Assembly (NCBI GenBank): GCA_031253995.1
Contig: JAIRVG010000008.1
Span: 1-62,635, forward strand
Origin: Paucimonas sp.
GTDB taxonomy: Bacteria > Pseudomonadota > Gammaproteobacteria > Pseudomonadales > Pseudomonadaceae
Length of the DNA: 62,635 nucleotides
Direction: 5' to 3'
Below are positions 52,316 to 62,525 of this stretch, one piece after another. Made by a program: the position numbers and the translations under genes. Position 1 is the stretch's first letter, and every line of letters begins with the position of its first letter. The notes beneath the pieces were generated by a model. That model searched no databases and was not told the DNA's origin. It saw only the letters and a program-made list of their open reading frames with translations.

Positions 52316-53623
52316 TTATGCCTTTTGCGGGCTCATTTCCAAATCGGGCTTAGTCTCGACTGTCAACGGAACCATTGGCTTACGAGTCATAGTGAGTGCA
52401 ATAACCGCACCCGCCACCAAGAGAATGCCTGCAATCATGAAGGCCCAGTTGTACGAGCTCGTGGCCTGAACAACGTAGCCAGTGACGATCGGAGCAGCCA
52501 CACCGAAGAGGTTTCCGCCAACAACAATGAAGGCAACCGCCCGACCAACGTCACCGGCGCTTGGCAGCAGGTCATTGAGCAGAGAGAAATTCAGAGAGGT
52601 GGTCGAGGCGATGCCCGCCAAGGTGAGCGAGGAAATCAAAACCAGCGATGCAGTAGAACCTGCAAACGGCACCAAAAGAATGCAGCTGGCAATAAGCATG
52701 GAGATCGCTATCACGTTACGGCGCTTTCCCGAACTAACCCCGCCACCACGAGTCAGGTACCAGTCGCTGAGCTTGCCCAGACCAATGCAGAGCACAACTG
52801 CCGCAGCATATGGGATAGCAGTCACAAGGCCACTTTTCTCCAGCGTCAGGTGCCGCTCTTGCTGGAGGTAGCTTGGCAACCAGGTCAGGAACAGATACTG
52901 GGTGTACACGTTGCAACCCTGGGTCAGAGCAAGCCCCCAGAGGGTCGGGGTCTTCAGCAGTCGCTTGAGACCGTATGGCGCCACTGCAGCAGCACCCGCC
53001 TTGCCGCCACCGGAGCGCGAGTCCAGGATGGTTTTGCGCTCCTGGTTGCCGAGCCACTTTACATCTTCAGGTTTGCCGTAGAACAGGTACCACGCCAACA
53101 GCCAAACGAATCCAATACCGCCAGCGATCACGAAGGACCAACGCCATCCGACACTGGCTACCAACATCGCAAGGACGATCGAGCAAATCGCTGGGCCGGC
53201 ATACGAGCCGCTGTTAAAGACGGCAGTGATAGTGCCGCGCTCCTGACTGGGGATCCATTCCCGAATCACCTTGGCGCCTACCGGGTTACTGACCGATTCA
53301 CCTGCCCCCATGACAAGACGCGCAGCCAGGAGCGAAGCGAAATTCATTGCCGCACCGGTCAGCGCCGTGGCAGCCGACCAGACAAGAATGCCAAAACCAC
53401 CGATGCGCTTGGCCCCGTAGCGATCGATCAGCAGGCCAACAGGAATCAGGAAGAGCGCGTAACTCCAGATGAATGAGGAAAAGAGGTATCCCATGCCGAC
53501 AGCACTGAGATTGAATTCCTCGGCGATTGGTTTGGCAGCGATGGACAGGGCAATACGGTCCATGTAATTGATCATCGCCAGAGAGAACAGAAATACAGCA
53601 ATCCAGGCTCTACGGTACGGCAT
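52316..53623 (-). CDS. MFS transporter, anion:cation symporter (ACS) type
   Basis: The 435-residue carrier has twelve hydrophobic segments and the ACS-family N-terminal motif SLAMINYMDRIALSIAAKPI, followed by LIDRYGAKRIGG. ACS members import organic anions such as tartrate, hexuronates, phthalate or tricarboxylates. I chose ATG 53623, preceded by AAAGGTG; the frame extends 28 codons upstream without MFS character. Together with the adjacent CitMHS carrier it suggests two routes for carboxylates. Confidence 0.87.
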   Translation of the reverse strand: MPYRRAWIAVFLFSLAMINYMDRIALSIAAKPIAEEFNLSAVGMGYLFSSFIWSYALFLIPVGLLIDRYGAKRIGGFGILVWSAATALTGAAMNFASLLAARLVMGAGESVSNPVGAKVIREWIPSQERGTITAVFNSGSYAGPAICSIVLAMLVASVGWRWSFVIAGGIGFVWLLAWYLFYGKPEDVKWLGNQERKTILDSRSGGGKAGAAAVAPYGLKRLLKTPTLWGLALTQGCNVYTQYLFLTWLPSYLQQERHLTLEKSGLVTAIPYAAAVVLCIGLGKLSDWYLTRGGGVSSGKRRNVIAISMLIASCILLVPFAGSTASLVLISSLTLAGIASTTSLNFSLLNDLLPSAGDVGRAVAFIVVGGNLFGVAAPIVTGYVVQATSSYNWAFMIAGILLVAGAVIALTMTRKPMVPLTVETKPDLEMSPQKA

Positions 53624-53711
53624 GATTACACCTTTATTTTTCCAGGCACGGTTGCGCCGGCTACAAGCACCGGCAGATGGCCGTCGACAGAGCCGACGGC
53701 CAGCCACCGAC

Positions 53712-55034
53712 TCACGAAGCGGAGTGATAAAGCGGGAATGCTCCGAACATCACGCCACCTACCAACATGGCCATGCTCACCAGGAGCGCCCACTTCAGGG
53801 CAAAGCGCTGGTGGTCACCCAGGTCGACTTTCGCCAACGCCACCAGCAGGTAAAGCGAAGGCACCAATGGACTGAGCAAGTGGACGGGCTGACCAACCAC
53901 CGATGCCCGGGCGATCTCCAAGGGCGAGATACCGTAAGTGGCGGCGGTCTGGGCGATCACGGGCAAGATGCCGAAGTAGAAGGCATCGTTTGACATGAAG
54001 AAGGTGAATGGAATGCTGACCAGGGCAGTGAACACCGCCAGGTAAGGGCCAAACGCATCAGGAATGACCGCCAGCAGCCCCTTCGCCATCGCATCGACCA
54101 TCCCGGTACCGGAAAGAATGCCGGTAAAGATGCCCGCGGCAAAAATGACGGAGGTCACCGCGAGAACGTTGCCCGCATGAGCGGAAATACGCTCCTTCTG
54201 CTGCTCCAGGTGCGGATAGTTGATCATCACCGCAATGGCGAAGCAGACCATGAACAACACCTGGATCGGCACGACACCCGCCATCAACACGCCAATCATC
54301 GTGGCAGTGAGCAGCAGGTTGGGCCAGAACATATGCGGACGACGATTACGGTCGCACTCCTCGTGCGAACCGTTGCCGAGCGCAATGGCCCCGTTGTGGA
54401 AATCGTCCACTGCGATCACACCCAGGCGCGCACGCTCACGCCGCCCAAGCAGTGTTGCAATGAAGAGCAGGCATGCGCAGCCCAGCAGCATCGACGGCAC
54501 CATCGGCAGGAAGATGTCCATCGCATCGACATGCAGCGCCGCTGCGGCACGGGCGGTTGGGCCACCCCACGGGGAAATGTTCATGATGCCGTTGGCGATG
54601 TTGACCACGCAGGTCAGTCCCAGAACGCTCATACCCAGGCGCTGGTACAGCGGCAGGAAGGCGGCAATCACAATCATGTAGGTGGTGGAACTGTCGCCAT
54701 CCAATGATACGAGCATGGTCAGGATCGTGGTTCCGACCAATACCTTCAGCGGATCACCCTTCACGATCTTCAGGATGCAGCGCACCAATGAATCGAACAG
54801 TCCCGCGTCGATCATGATGCCGAAATAGAGAATCGAGAAGGTCAGCATGACGCCAGTCGGCGCCAGGGTCTTGATGCCATCGAGCATCATTGCGCCCAGG
54901 CCGGCATAGAAGCCGCCAATCAGGGCAAACACGATCGGCACCACGATCAGGGCGACCAGAGCGGTCAGCCGCTTGGTCATGATCAGGTACATGAAACAGG
55001 TGACCATCGAAAAACCGAGCACGGTCAGCAGCAT
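53712..55034 (-). CDS. CitMHS-family citrate (metal-citrate:H+) transporter
   Basis: The 440-residue polytopic carrier has CitMHS hallmarks: [53 protein letters not shown] and [14 protein letters not shown]. CitM-type proteins import citrate complexed with divalent metal, and related members accept other tricarboxylates. AGGAGAG precedes the ATG. It is divergent from the aconitase/prpF operon and 88 bp upstream of the MFS gene on the same strand. Confidence 0.88.
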   Translation of the reverse strand: MLLTVLGFSMVTCFMYLIMTKRLTALVALIVVPIVFALIGGFYAGLGAMMLDGIKTLAPTGVMLTFSILYFGIMIDAGLFDSLVRCILKIVKGDPLKVLVGTTILTMLVSLDGDSSTTYMIVIAAFLPLYQRLGMSVLGLTCVVNIANGIMNISPWGGPTARAAAALHVDAMDIFLPMVPSMLLGCACLLFIATLLGRRERARLGVIAVDDFHNGAIALGNGSHEECDRNRRPHMFWPNLLLTATMIGVLMAGVVPIQVLFMVCFAIAVMINYPHLEQQKERISAHAGNVLAVTSVIFAAGIFTGILSGTGMVDAMAKGLLAVIPDAFGPYLAVFTALVSIPFTFFMSNDAFYFGILPVIAQTAATYGISPLEIARASVVGQPVHLLSPLVPSLYLLVALAKVDLGDHQRFALKWALLVSMAMLVGGVMFGAFPLYHSAS

Positions 55035-55325
55035 GGTTCTCTCCTTATTTTTTTAGTGCCGCGAAGCCAGGCTTTAGCGGAACGAAGCGAAAGGAGCGGA
55101 CTGATGCCGGGCGGATTTACGGTAGGTCTGATTGCATTTCATCTTGGATTTCCTCGTTTTTGTCTTTGTGCGGGAAAGGCTGGCAGGCAGATAAATGGCC
55201 GGTCTTCAGGCTTAAAGGTGACCATTCGGCGCTCGGCCGAAGTTTTTCTGCTGGAGATAAATTGACTCAAGTTTAGACAAAGTGCAATATCGCCTCACAA
55301 AAAACACGCCTGTGAGGTCCCCGGC
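55035..55325. promoter_or_regulatory. Divergent promoter region of the carrier and aconitase operons
   Basis: The 291-bp gap separates the divergent CitMHS and aconitase genes. TTGACTCAA (55262-55270) is a near-palindrome that also supplies a good -35 for the aconitase operon; the -10 17 bp later (CAATAT) is poor. An inverted CGGCGCTCGGCCG core lies at about 55225. Either could be the GntR operator. Confidence 0.4.
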
Positions 55326-57953
55326 ATGAGCAAGCACATTGGCCAAACCCTGGCCGTAAACGGTCGCGAGTACCGCGTCTGCAACGTATCGGAAGCCATA
55401 AAATCGATAGGTGGTGACTTCGCCCGCCTCCCAATGAGCCTCCGGATCCTCGCTGAGAACGTCCTGCGTACCGAGGAAGAGCCGAACGAAGCGCTGAAAG
55501 TAATTTGCACTCGCTCTAAAAACTGCGACATCCCATTCCGCCCCGCTCGTGTGGTTCTCCAGGATCTGCTCGGCACCCCCGCGTTGGTCGACCTGGCCGG
55601 CCTGCGTGACGCTGTTGCGAAAGCAGGTGGTGATCCACGCCAGGTGAACCCGGTCACCCCGACCCACCTCGTGGTGGATCACTCGCTGAACGTGGAGCGT
55701 TGGGGTGACGCCAGCGCCCTGGCCGATAACGAAGCCATCGAACGTGAGCGCAATGCCGAGCGCTTTGCTTTCCTCGACTGGTGCAACAAGGCCTTCAACA
55801 ACCTGTCGATCGTGCCGTCCGGTAACGGCATCCTTCACCAGATCAACCTGGAGCGCCTGACCACCGTCATCGGTACTCGCGAAGCCGAAGGCGAGCTGTG
55901 GGCCTTCCCTGATACGCTAGTCGGCACTGACAGCCACACCACCATGATCAACGGCATCGGTGTGCTGGGTTGGGGTGTCGGGGGTATCGAGGCAGAAGCT
56001 GCAATGCTGGGCAAAGCCCTGATGATGCGGGTTCCAGAGATCGTCGGCGTCCGACTCGAAGGCGTGCCGCCATCCGGCTATATCGCCACGGATATCGCCC
56101 TCGCCCTGACCGAAAGTCTTCGCAAGGCCGGCGTGATCGGCAGCGTGCTGGAGTTCCATGGCCCAGGCGTCGCGGCCTTGTCCCTGGCAGATCGTGGCAC
56201 CCTGTCCAACATGGCGCCTGAGTTCGGTGCTACCGCAGCAATGTTCGCGATCGACGAGCGCACCCTGCACTACCTGCGACTCAGCGGCCGCGGTGGTGAG
56301 ATTGCCGAGCTGACCGAGGCTTATGCCAAGCACCAAGGCCTGTGGCATGACAGCCTGGAATCCGTCGAGTACGACCGCGTCGTCACCCTCGACCTGAGCA
56401 GCGTTGGCCGCGCGATTGCCGGTCCGAAACAACCACACCAGCGCATCCTGCTGGGCAAAGGTGAAGCAGCGAAGGATATCCCTACCGGCCTGGACAATGG
56501 CTCGGTCGTCATCGCCGCCATCACCAGCTGCACCAACACTTCGAACCCTCGCGGCGTGATCGCTGCGGCCCTGGTCGCTCGCAACGCACTCAAGCGCGGC
56601 CTGCAGCGCGCCCCTTGGGTAAAAACCTCCTTCGCACCGGGATCCAAGGTTGTCGCTGACTACCTGGACCGCGCCGGCCTGAACGTTGATCTCGACAACC
56701 TGGGCTTCAACGTCGTTGGCTACGGCTGCACTACCTGCAACGGCATGTCCGGTCCTCTGCTCAGCAGCGAGATCGAAGACGAGATCCGCGCTCGCAAGCT
56801 GGAAACCGTTGCCGCCACATCCGGTAACCGCAACTTCGAAGGCCGCGTACACCCGCTGGCTCGCGAAGTCTTCATCATGTCCCCTCCCCTGATCGTGGCG
56901 TACGCAATCGCTGGTACCTACCGTATCGACCCGCAAGTGGATGCGCTCGGCACCGACGCAGAAGGCAAGCCGGTTTACCTGAGCGAGCTGTGGCCTTCGG
57001 ATCAAGACCTGGACGAGATCGAGAAGAAAGCACTGTCGGCCGACCTGTTCGACAAGGCCTACAGTTCGGTACCTCGCGAGGCGGGTGTCATCGCCTCTGA
57101 CCTGCGCGCCGGCGTTACCGATCAGTACGCCTGGGACCAGAGCAGCACCTACATCCGCAAACCGCCGTACTGGAGCGATGAGCTGACTGCTACCGACCCT
57201 CAACGCGACCTGAAAGACATGCGCGTTCTGGTGATGCTGTCGGACAACATTACTACCGACCACATCTCACCGTCGGGCGCCATCCTGTCGGACAGCGACG
57301 CCGGTTCGTACCTTAAAGGCCACGGCATCGGTGTTGATGACTTCAACTCCTACGGCACTCGTCGCGGCAACCACGAAGCCGCACAACGCGCCACCTTCGC
57401 AAGCCCACGCCTGAAGAACGAGCTGATGACCGACGGCCGCGAAGGTCCTTGGACTCTGCTGCTGCCAGAGAACCGCGTGAGTACCGTCTTCGAAGCCGCA
57501 CAAGCCTATGCCGACCGCAAGCAGCCGCTGATCGTCGTGGCAGGTAAAGAGTACGGCAGCGGTTCGTCGCGTGACTGGGCGGCCAAAGGCCCTCGCCTGC
57601 TGGGCGTACGCGTCGTCGTTGCCGAGAGTTTCGAGCGCATCCATCGCACCAACCTGGCTGGCCTGGGGATTCTCCCTCTGCAGTTCCCTGAAGGCGTCAC
57701 CCGCAAAACGCTCGGCCTGACCGGCCACGAGCAGTTCTCCGTGGAAGGCATCGACGACACCTTCGCCCCAGGCGACAAGCTGCAACTCGTCATTGAGCGC
57801 GCAGACGGCACCACCGAAAACGTAACCGTAACCAGCCGCCTGGATACGCACGAAGACGTGCGCTACTTCCGCCGCGGCGGCCTGCTGCCACAGCTGCTGG
57901 TAGAGAGCATGGACAAGGCTGCAAAAGTGAAAGAACTGGAAGGAGCAGTGTAA
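55326..57953 (+). CDS. Aconitate hydratase (AcnA/AcnD superfamily)
   Basis: The 875-residue Fe-S hydrolyase interconverts cis-aconitate and a hydroxy-tricarboxylate. Cluster ligands C402 (ITSCTNTSNP), C468 and C471 (GCTTCNGMSG) are present, along with TDSHTTMINGIGVLGWGVGG and the swivel-domain motif EYGSGSSRDWAAKG. It mixes AcnA-like and AcnD-like segments. Pairing with prpF recalls the acnD-prpF couple, but prpB and prpC are absent, so hydration of cis-aconitate derived from trans-aconitate or citrate uptake is more likely than propionate catabolism. It overlaps prpF by one base. Confidence 0.9.
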   Translation: MSKHIGQTLAVNGREYRVCNVSEAIKSIGGDFARLPMSLRILAENVLRTEEEPNEALKVICTRSKNCDIPFRPARVVLQDLLGTPALVDLAGLRDAVAKAGGDPRQVNPVTPTHLVVDHSLNVERWGDASALADNEAIERERNAERFAFLDWCNKAFNNLSIVPSGNGILHQINLERLTTVIGTREAEGELWAFPDTLVGTDSHTTMINGIGVLGWGVGGIEAEAAMLGKALMMRVPEIVGVRLEGVPPSGYIATDIALALTESLRKAGVIGSVLEFHGPGVAALSLADRGTLSNMAPEFGATAAMFAIDERTLHYLRLSGRGGEIAELTEAYAKHQGLWHDSLESVEYDRVVTLDLSSVGRAIAGPKQPHQRILLGKGEAAKDIPTGLDNGSVVIAAITSCTNTSNPRGVIAAALVARNALKRGLQRAPWVKTSFAPGSKVVADYLDRAGLNVDLDNLGFNVVGYGCTTCNGMSGPLLSSEIEDEIRARKLETVAATSGNRNFEGRVHPLAREVFIMSPPLIVAYAIAGTYRIDPQVDALGTDAEGKPVYLSELWPSDQDLDEIEKKALSADLFDKAYSSVPREAGVIASDLRAGVTDQYAWDQSSTYIRKPPYWSDELTATDPQRDLKDMRVLVMLSDNITTDHISPSGAILSDSDAGSYLKGHGIGVDDFNSYGTRRGNHEAAQRATFASPRLKNELMTDGREGPWTLLLPENRVSTVFEAAQAYADRKQPLIVVAGKEYGSGSSRDWAAKGPRLLGVRVVVAESFERIHRTNLAGLGILPLQFPEGVTRKTLGLTGHEQFSVEGIDDTFAPGDKLQLVIERADGTTENVTVTSRLDTHEDVRYFRRGGLLPQLLVESMDKAAKVKELEGAV

Positions 57954-59101
57954 TGACCCAAGTTCGAATCCCAGCCGTCTTCATGCGCGGCGGTACCAGC
58001 AAAGGCGTCTTTTTCCTTGAGCAGGATGTTCCTGCGGCCGGCCCGGAGCGCGATGCACTGATGCTCCGTGTGATCGGTAGCCCGGATCCTTACGGCAAGC
58101 AGATCGACGGCATGGGCGCTGCAACTTCCAGCTCCAGCAAGGTTGTCATCATCGGCAAGTCGGATCGCGATGATTGCGATGTCGACTACCTGTTCGGTGC
58201 TCCTGCGATCGAAAACCCGGTTGTGGACTGGTCCGGAAACTGCGGCAACCTGAGCGCAGCTGTCGGTCCTTTCGCCATTCGCCAAGGGCTGGTCGACGCT
58301 CCTCGTGATGGCATCGCCACCATCCGCATTTGGCAGGCCAACATCCAGAAACGCATCATCGCCCACGTCCCGATGAAGGATGGCGAGGTCGTTGAAGAAG
58401 GTGATTTCGTGCTGGATGGCGTCGCCTTCCCCGCCGCTGAAGTCGTCGTAGAGTTTCTGCAGCCTGGCGGCTCGGGCGGCAGCATTCTGCCAACTGGCAA
58501 CGTCGTTGATGAACTGAACATCCCTGGTTTCCCAGGCCTGCCAGCAACGCTCCTCAACGCTGGCAACCCCACTATCTTCGTTGATGCCCAGCGCGTTGGC
58601 CTGACGGGTACCGAGACCCAGGACCAGGTCAACGGCAATGCTGAACTGCTGCAGTCGCTGGAAACCATTCGTGCGCACTGCACCGTTGCGATGGGCCTTG
58701 CAGCCACCGCCGAGGAAGCAACCCGTCTTCGCCCACACACGCCGAAGCTTTGTCTGGTAGCTGCGCCGCAAACCTACGGTGCTGCCGGTGGCAAGACGGT
58801 CGAAGCGGCCGAGATCGATGTGATCGCTCGCATCCTGTCCATGGGCAAATTGCACCACGCAATTACCGGCACTGGCGCTGTAGCAGTTGCCGTCGCAGCC
58901 GCCCTGGAAGGCACTCTGGTCAACCGGATCGTCGGCGATATCGGCGAACGCCAAGTCAACATGGGCCACACCGCCGGAACCGTTGCCGTTGGCGCGCAGA
59001 CCTCCCAAGTCGACGGTAACTGGATTGTCGACAAGGCCGTCATGAGCCGAAGCGCCCGTCGCCTGATGGAAGGCTGGGTTCTCGTACCGTCGAAGTACTG
59101 A
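57953..59101 (+). CDS. prpF: PrpF-family aconitate/2-methylaconitate isomerase
   Basis: The 382-residue protein has the PrpF/DapF-like fold with the N-terminal MRGGTSKGVFF (K17), DWSGNCGNLSAAVGPFA and the C-terminal NMGHTAGTVAVGA motifs. PrpF isomerises 2-methyl-trans-aconitate and also trans-aconitate to the cis form for the partner hydratase. Relatives include 4-oxalomesaconate tautomerases. It directly follows the aconitase gene (TAATG overlap), which supports a trans-to-cis-aconitate step in this cluster. Confidence 0.85.
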   Translation: MTQVRIPAVFMRGGTSKGVFFLEQDVPAAGPERDALMLRVIGSPDPYGKQIDGMGAATSSSSKVVIIGKSDRDDCDVDYLFGAPAIENPVVDWSGNCGNLSAAVGPFAIRQGLVDAPRDGIATIRIWQANIQKRIIAHVPMKDGEVVEEGDFVLDGVAFPAAEVVVEFLQPGGSGGSILPTGNVVDELNIPGFPGLPATLLNAGNPTIFVDAQRVGLTGTETQDQVNGNAELLQSLETIRAHCTVAMGLAATAEEATRLRPHTPKLCLVAAPQTYGAAGGKTVEAAEIDVIARILSMGKLHHAITGTGAVAVAVAAALEGTLVNRIVGDIGERQVNMGHTAGTVAVGAQTSQVDGNWIVDKAVMSRSARRLMEGWVLVPSKY

Positions 59102-59172
59102 TTGCTCAGCTACCGCCGACCTCCCTGGGTCGGCGGTACTCATCACAACAAAAACAACGATGAGATCTTGCT

Positions 59173-60393
59173 ATGTGCCCTTCACCGTTCTTACCCGCAA
59201 TTACTCGACGCACGCTGCTCTCTTCTACTTCCATTGTCGCCGCGGCAACCATTCTGGGCCTCGGCGCGGGAGCGGCAGATGCCAAATCAGGACCTGAGAA
59301 AGACTCTATGCAGCCTGCCAACTCAAACAAAACCCAAATTGTCTATGTGGGCTCCAGGACCACTCGCGAGCGAAACGCCCGCGGAGCAGGCATCACGGTT
59401 TATCGCCATGATCCGCAAACAGGTCGCTCCGAACTGGTTCAAACCGTCGGAGACCTGACCAACCCATCCTTCCTTTGTCTCGACCAAAACCAAAACCTGC
59501 TGTTTTGCGTTCATGGCGACCAGTCCACTGTCAGCTCATTCCAGATCGAGCCAGGTAGCGGAAAGCTCACCAGGGTGAGCTCGGTTAGCTGCGAAGGAAA
59601 CAACCCCGTCCACCTTACCGTGGACAAGAGCAACAAATTCCTCGCAGTGGCCAACTACGCCACCGGCAGCATCGTCGTGCTGCCGTTCGACAAAACCGGC
59701 CACCTGCAACCAGTCATCAGCAAATACGACCTTCCCGGCAACCCGGGCCCGCACAAGATCGAGCAGACCAGCTCCCACCCGCACATGATCCCACGCGATC
59801 CATCGGGACGTTTCCTGGTAGTGCCGGACAAAGGGCTGGATAAAGTTTTCGTGTTCGATCTGAAGCAAGACGGGACCGCACTGAAGCCTGAACCGGTTCA
59901 TGAAATCAAGGCACGCGAGGGGGCCGGCCCGCGGCATGTGGTGTTCTCTCCGACCGGCTCCTTCGCATACGTTGTGAACGAACTGGACAGCACGATCACC
60001 AGCTATCGCTACAACCAGAACGACGGCTCGCTGGTTCCATTCCAGGTGGTTCCAGCCCTGCCTCAGGACTTTGTAGGGGACAGTCGCGCCGCAGCACTGG
60101 TCATGGCACCGAATGGAGAACATTTGTTCTCCTCCAACCGCGGGCATGACAGCGTCAGCATCTACTCGGTGGATCAGCCTACCGGCAAGATCAACCTGAT
60201 CGGCAATGTACCCAGCCAAGGCAAGAAGCCCCGCTTCATGGCGGCCTCTCCAAGCGGACGCTTCCTGTTCGTCGCCAACGAAGACAGCGACAACATAAAG
60301 ACCTTCTCCATTAGCCAGAAAGGCGAACTGGCATTGCTGGAACATCAGATCGAGACCGGCAGCCCGGTCTGCATGATTTTCCGCACAGTCTGA
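59173..60393 (+). CDS. Exported lactonase-family beta-propeller protein
   Basis: The 406-residue protein belongs to the 6-phosphogluconolactonase-like propeller family (HPHMIPRDPSGRFLVVPDKGLDKV, GPRHVVFSPTGSFAYVVNEL, GKKPRFMAASPSGRFLFVANE). The N-terminus TRRTLLSSTSIVAAATILGLG resembles a Tat/Sec signal ending near ADAKS, so the protein is probably periplasmic, like the pseudomonad gluconolactonase PpgL. In this cluster a tricarboxylate lactone is a possible substrate (inference). No strong ribosome-binding site precedes the ATG. Confidence 0.8.
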   Translation: MCPSPFLPAITRRTLLSSTSIVAAATILGLGAGAADAKSGPEKDSMQPANSNKTQIVYVGSRTTRERNARGAGITVYRHDPQTGRSELVQTVGDLTNPSFLCLDQNQNLLFCVHGDQSTVSSFQIEPGSGKLTRVSSVSCEGNNPVHLTVDKSNKFLAVANYATGSIVVLPFDKTGHLQPVISKYDLPGNPGPHKIEQTSSHPHMIPRDPSGRFLVVPDKGLDKVFVFDLKQDGTALKPEPVHEIKAREGAGPRHVVFSPTGSFAYVVNELDSTITSYRYNQNDGSLVPFQVVPALPQDFVGDSRAAALVMAPNGEHLFSSNRGHDSVSIYSVDQPTGKINLIGNVPSQGKKPRFMAASPSGRFLFVANEDSDNIKTFSISQKGELALLEHQIETGSPVCMIFRTV

Positions 60394-60466
60394 ACCTCTT
60401 TTTTCCTGATCCTGGCGTGCCGGGAGGCACGCCTACACCCCCACGTTCCTATTGATGGAGCAGCAA

Positions 60467-61723
60467 ATGCATAACAAAAACAAAATTGGTTGCACGCTTC
60501 TTGCCGTTACTCCTTGCCTGGCCGCAGCTACGGCCTATGGGGATGGCTTTATCGACGACAGCAAGGTCACCTTGCAAACGACGAACTTCTACATCAACCG
60601 GGATTTCCGCGACGGCAACGGCCAGTCCAAGCGCGAGGAATGGGCGCATGGCTTCATCCTCGATGCGAAATCCGGATACACACCTGGACCTGTCGGTTTT
60701 GGGGTCGATGCCCTGGGCATGCTCGGCGTGAAGCTGGACTCAAGCCCCGACAGAACCGGTACCGGCCTTTTGCCGACCCATGATGATGGTCGCGCAGCTG
60801 ACGAGTTCGGCCGCCTGGGCCTGGCTGGCAAGATGCGCCTGTCCGAGACCGAGCTTAAATACGGCACCCTGATCCCAAAACTCCCGACAGTTCAGGCCAA
60901 CACTGGCCGCCTCCTCCCTCAGACCTTCGAGGGTGGCCTGCTCACCAGCAAAGAACTCGATTCGCTGTCCTTCATCGGTGCGCGCTTCGAGCGCCAAACC
61001 GATCGAGACTCGACAGACCGGGTCCCGATCACACTGAACAACAAGAATCGTCGTTTCACAGGCGGTAATGCCGAAGGCGACGCCTTCTGGTTGGGCGGCA
61101 TGGATTACCAGCTCACTAAAGAGCTGCTGCTGACCTATCAGTATGCCGAGCTGGAACAGGTCTACCACCAGCACTTCATGGGGGCGAATTATTCGATCCC
61201 TGTCGGACCCGGGAAAATCAAGGCAGATCTTCGCTACATGGATAGCGACGATGACGGACGGGCATTGGGTGGTCGTATCGACAGCAGAGCGATTTCCGGC
61301 ATGTTCACCTACAGCCTGGGAGGACATGCGCTTGGCATGGGACTGCAAAAGATGAACGGCTCCACTTCCATGCCGTATTTGGACGGAACCGATCCTTACC
61401 TGGTCAACTTCGTCCAACTCAACGACTTCGCAGAACCCGGCGAACGCTCCTGGCAGTTGCGCTACGACTACAACTTCGCGGCTCTCGGCATTCCAGGCCT
61501 GACTTTCATGACCCGCTACGTGCGAGGCGACCAGGCTGACGCAGCGACCATCACCGGCGAGGGTCATGAATGGGAGCGCAACACCGAACTGCAGTATGTC
61601 GTGCAGACCGGCGCCCTGAAGAACGTATCGGTCCGCTGGCGCAATGCGAGCTATCGATCGAGCTTTGCACGTGGCGCAGATGAGAACCGCCTGATCCTGT
61701 CCTACACATTCCCAATTTTCTAG
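60467..61723 (+). CDS. OprD-family outer-membrane porin
   Basis: The 418-residue porin has a signal peptide ending near ATAYG (about residue 24), the family start DGFIDDSKVTLQTTNFYINRDF, alternating strands throughout and C-terminal FPIF. I chose ATG 60467, preceded by GGAG; ATG 60455 and TTG 60452 are in frame upstream. OprD/OpdH members admit basic amino acids or carboxylates. The setting suggests a tricarboxylate-specific channel such as OpdH. Confidence 0.88.
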   Translation: MHNKNKIGCTLLAVTPCLAAATAYGDGFIDDSKVTLQTTNFYINRDFRDGNGQSKREEWAHGFILDAKSGYTPGPVGFGVDALGMLGVKLDSSPDRTGTGLLPTHDDGRAADEFGRLGLAGKMRLSETELKYGTLIPKLPTVQANTGRLLPQTFEGGLLTSKELDSLSFIGARFERQTDRDSTDRVPITLNNKNRRFTGGNAEGDAFWLGGMDYQLTKELLLTYQYAELEQVYHQHFMGANYSIPVGPGKIKADLRYMDSDDDGRALGGRIDSRAISGMFTYSLGGHALGMGLQKMNGSTSMPYLDGTDPYLVNFVQLNDFAEPGERSWQLRYDYNFAALGIPGLTFMTRYVRGDQADAATITGEGHEWERNTELQYVVQTGALKNVSVRWRNASYRSSFARGADENRLILSYTFPIF

Positions 61724-61736
61724 ATCTGGAGAAGAG

Positions 61737-62462
61737 ATGAGCCCTATTGCCCAGCAGGTCCTCAACGACCTGGCGCCCAATGGCATTCTTCGTGCCGCGA
61801 TCAACTTCGGTAATCCAGTGCTTGCCCAGCCAGGCGCTGACGGAGAACCGCATGGCGTTTCTGTAGCTTTAGCCAAGTCGCTGGCCGATGAGCTGGGCGT
61901 AGGTCTCGAACTGCGCACCTACGACGCAGCCGGGAAAGTTTTCGCTGCACTTGAAGAGAATGCGTGGACGCTGGCCTTCCTGGCTATCGAGCCTGTCCGC
62001 GCCGCCCAGATCAGCTTCAGCGAACCCTACGTTCTGATCGAGGGGACCTATCTGGTCAAAGCCGACGCCCCCTACTCCAGAATCGAGGATCTGGATCAGC
62101 CTGGACTTCGACTTGCAGTAGGCAACGGCGCGGCTTACGACCTGTACCTGTCGCGCACATTGCAACATGCCGAGCTGTACAGAGCTGACACGTCTGCGGG
62201 CGCTGTAGACCTCTTCATTGATCAACACCTGGATGCTGCCGCCGGCGTGAGACAACCGCTGGAGCAAGTAGCAGCCAAGGATCCGGACTATCGGGTAATG
62301 CAGGGAGCCTTCACCGCTATCCGCCAAGCAGTCGCAGTTCCTCGCGGCCGTGATGCGGGATCAGCCTACATACGGGATTTCGTCGAGCGACGACTTGCCG
62401 AGGGTTTCGTCCGAGGCGCGCTACTCGCCAGCGGACAAACAGACGTCAGCGCACCTCGCTGA
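61737..62462 (+). CDS. PBP2-fold (SBP_bac_3-type) solute-binding-like protein without signal peptide
   Basis: The 241-residue protein has the type 2 periplasmic-binding-protein pattern (NGILRAAINFGN, EPHGVSVALAKSLADELGV, ISFSEPYVLIEGTYLV, LAVGNGAAYDLYLSRTL). It begins MSPIAQQVL with no hydrophobic leader, so it should be cytoplasmic unless the true start is elsewhere; GGAGAAG supports this start. No ABC permease is adjacent. Such orphan PBP2 proteins can be enzymes; a reported pseudomonad aconitate isomerase, as I recall, has this fold. That role is possible here but unproven. Confidence 0.75.
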   Translation: MSPIAQQVLNDLAPNGILRAAINFGNPVLAQPGADGEPHGVSVALAKSLADELGVGLELRTYDAAGKVFAALEENAWTLAFLAIEPVRAAQISFSEPYVLIEGTYLVKADAPYSRIEDLDQPGLRLAVGNGAAYDLYLSRTLQHAELYRADTSAGAVDLFIDQHLDAAAGVRQPLEQVAAKDPDYRVMQGAFTAIRQAVAVPRGRDAGSAYIRDFVERRLAEGFVRGALLASGQTDVSAPR

Positions 62463-62525
62463 GGTCGATAGCCTGCAGGTGCGTCTCGCCTGCTTCAAAC
62501 CGTGATAACTGAGGTAACAAGCAAG

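Noticed and set aside
55326..59101. Methylcitrate (propionate) pathway
   Set aside because: prpB, prpC and prpR are not present, and surrounding genes point to tricarboxylate uptake.
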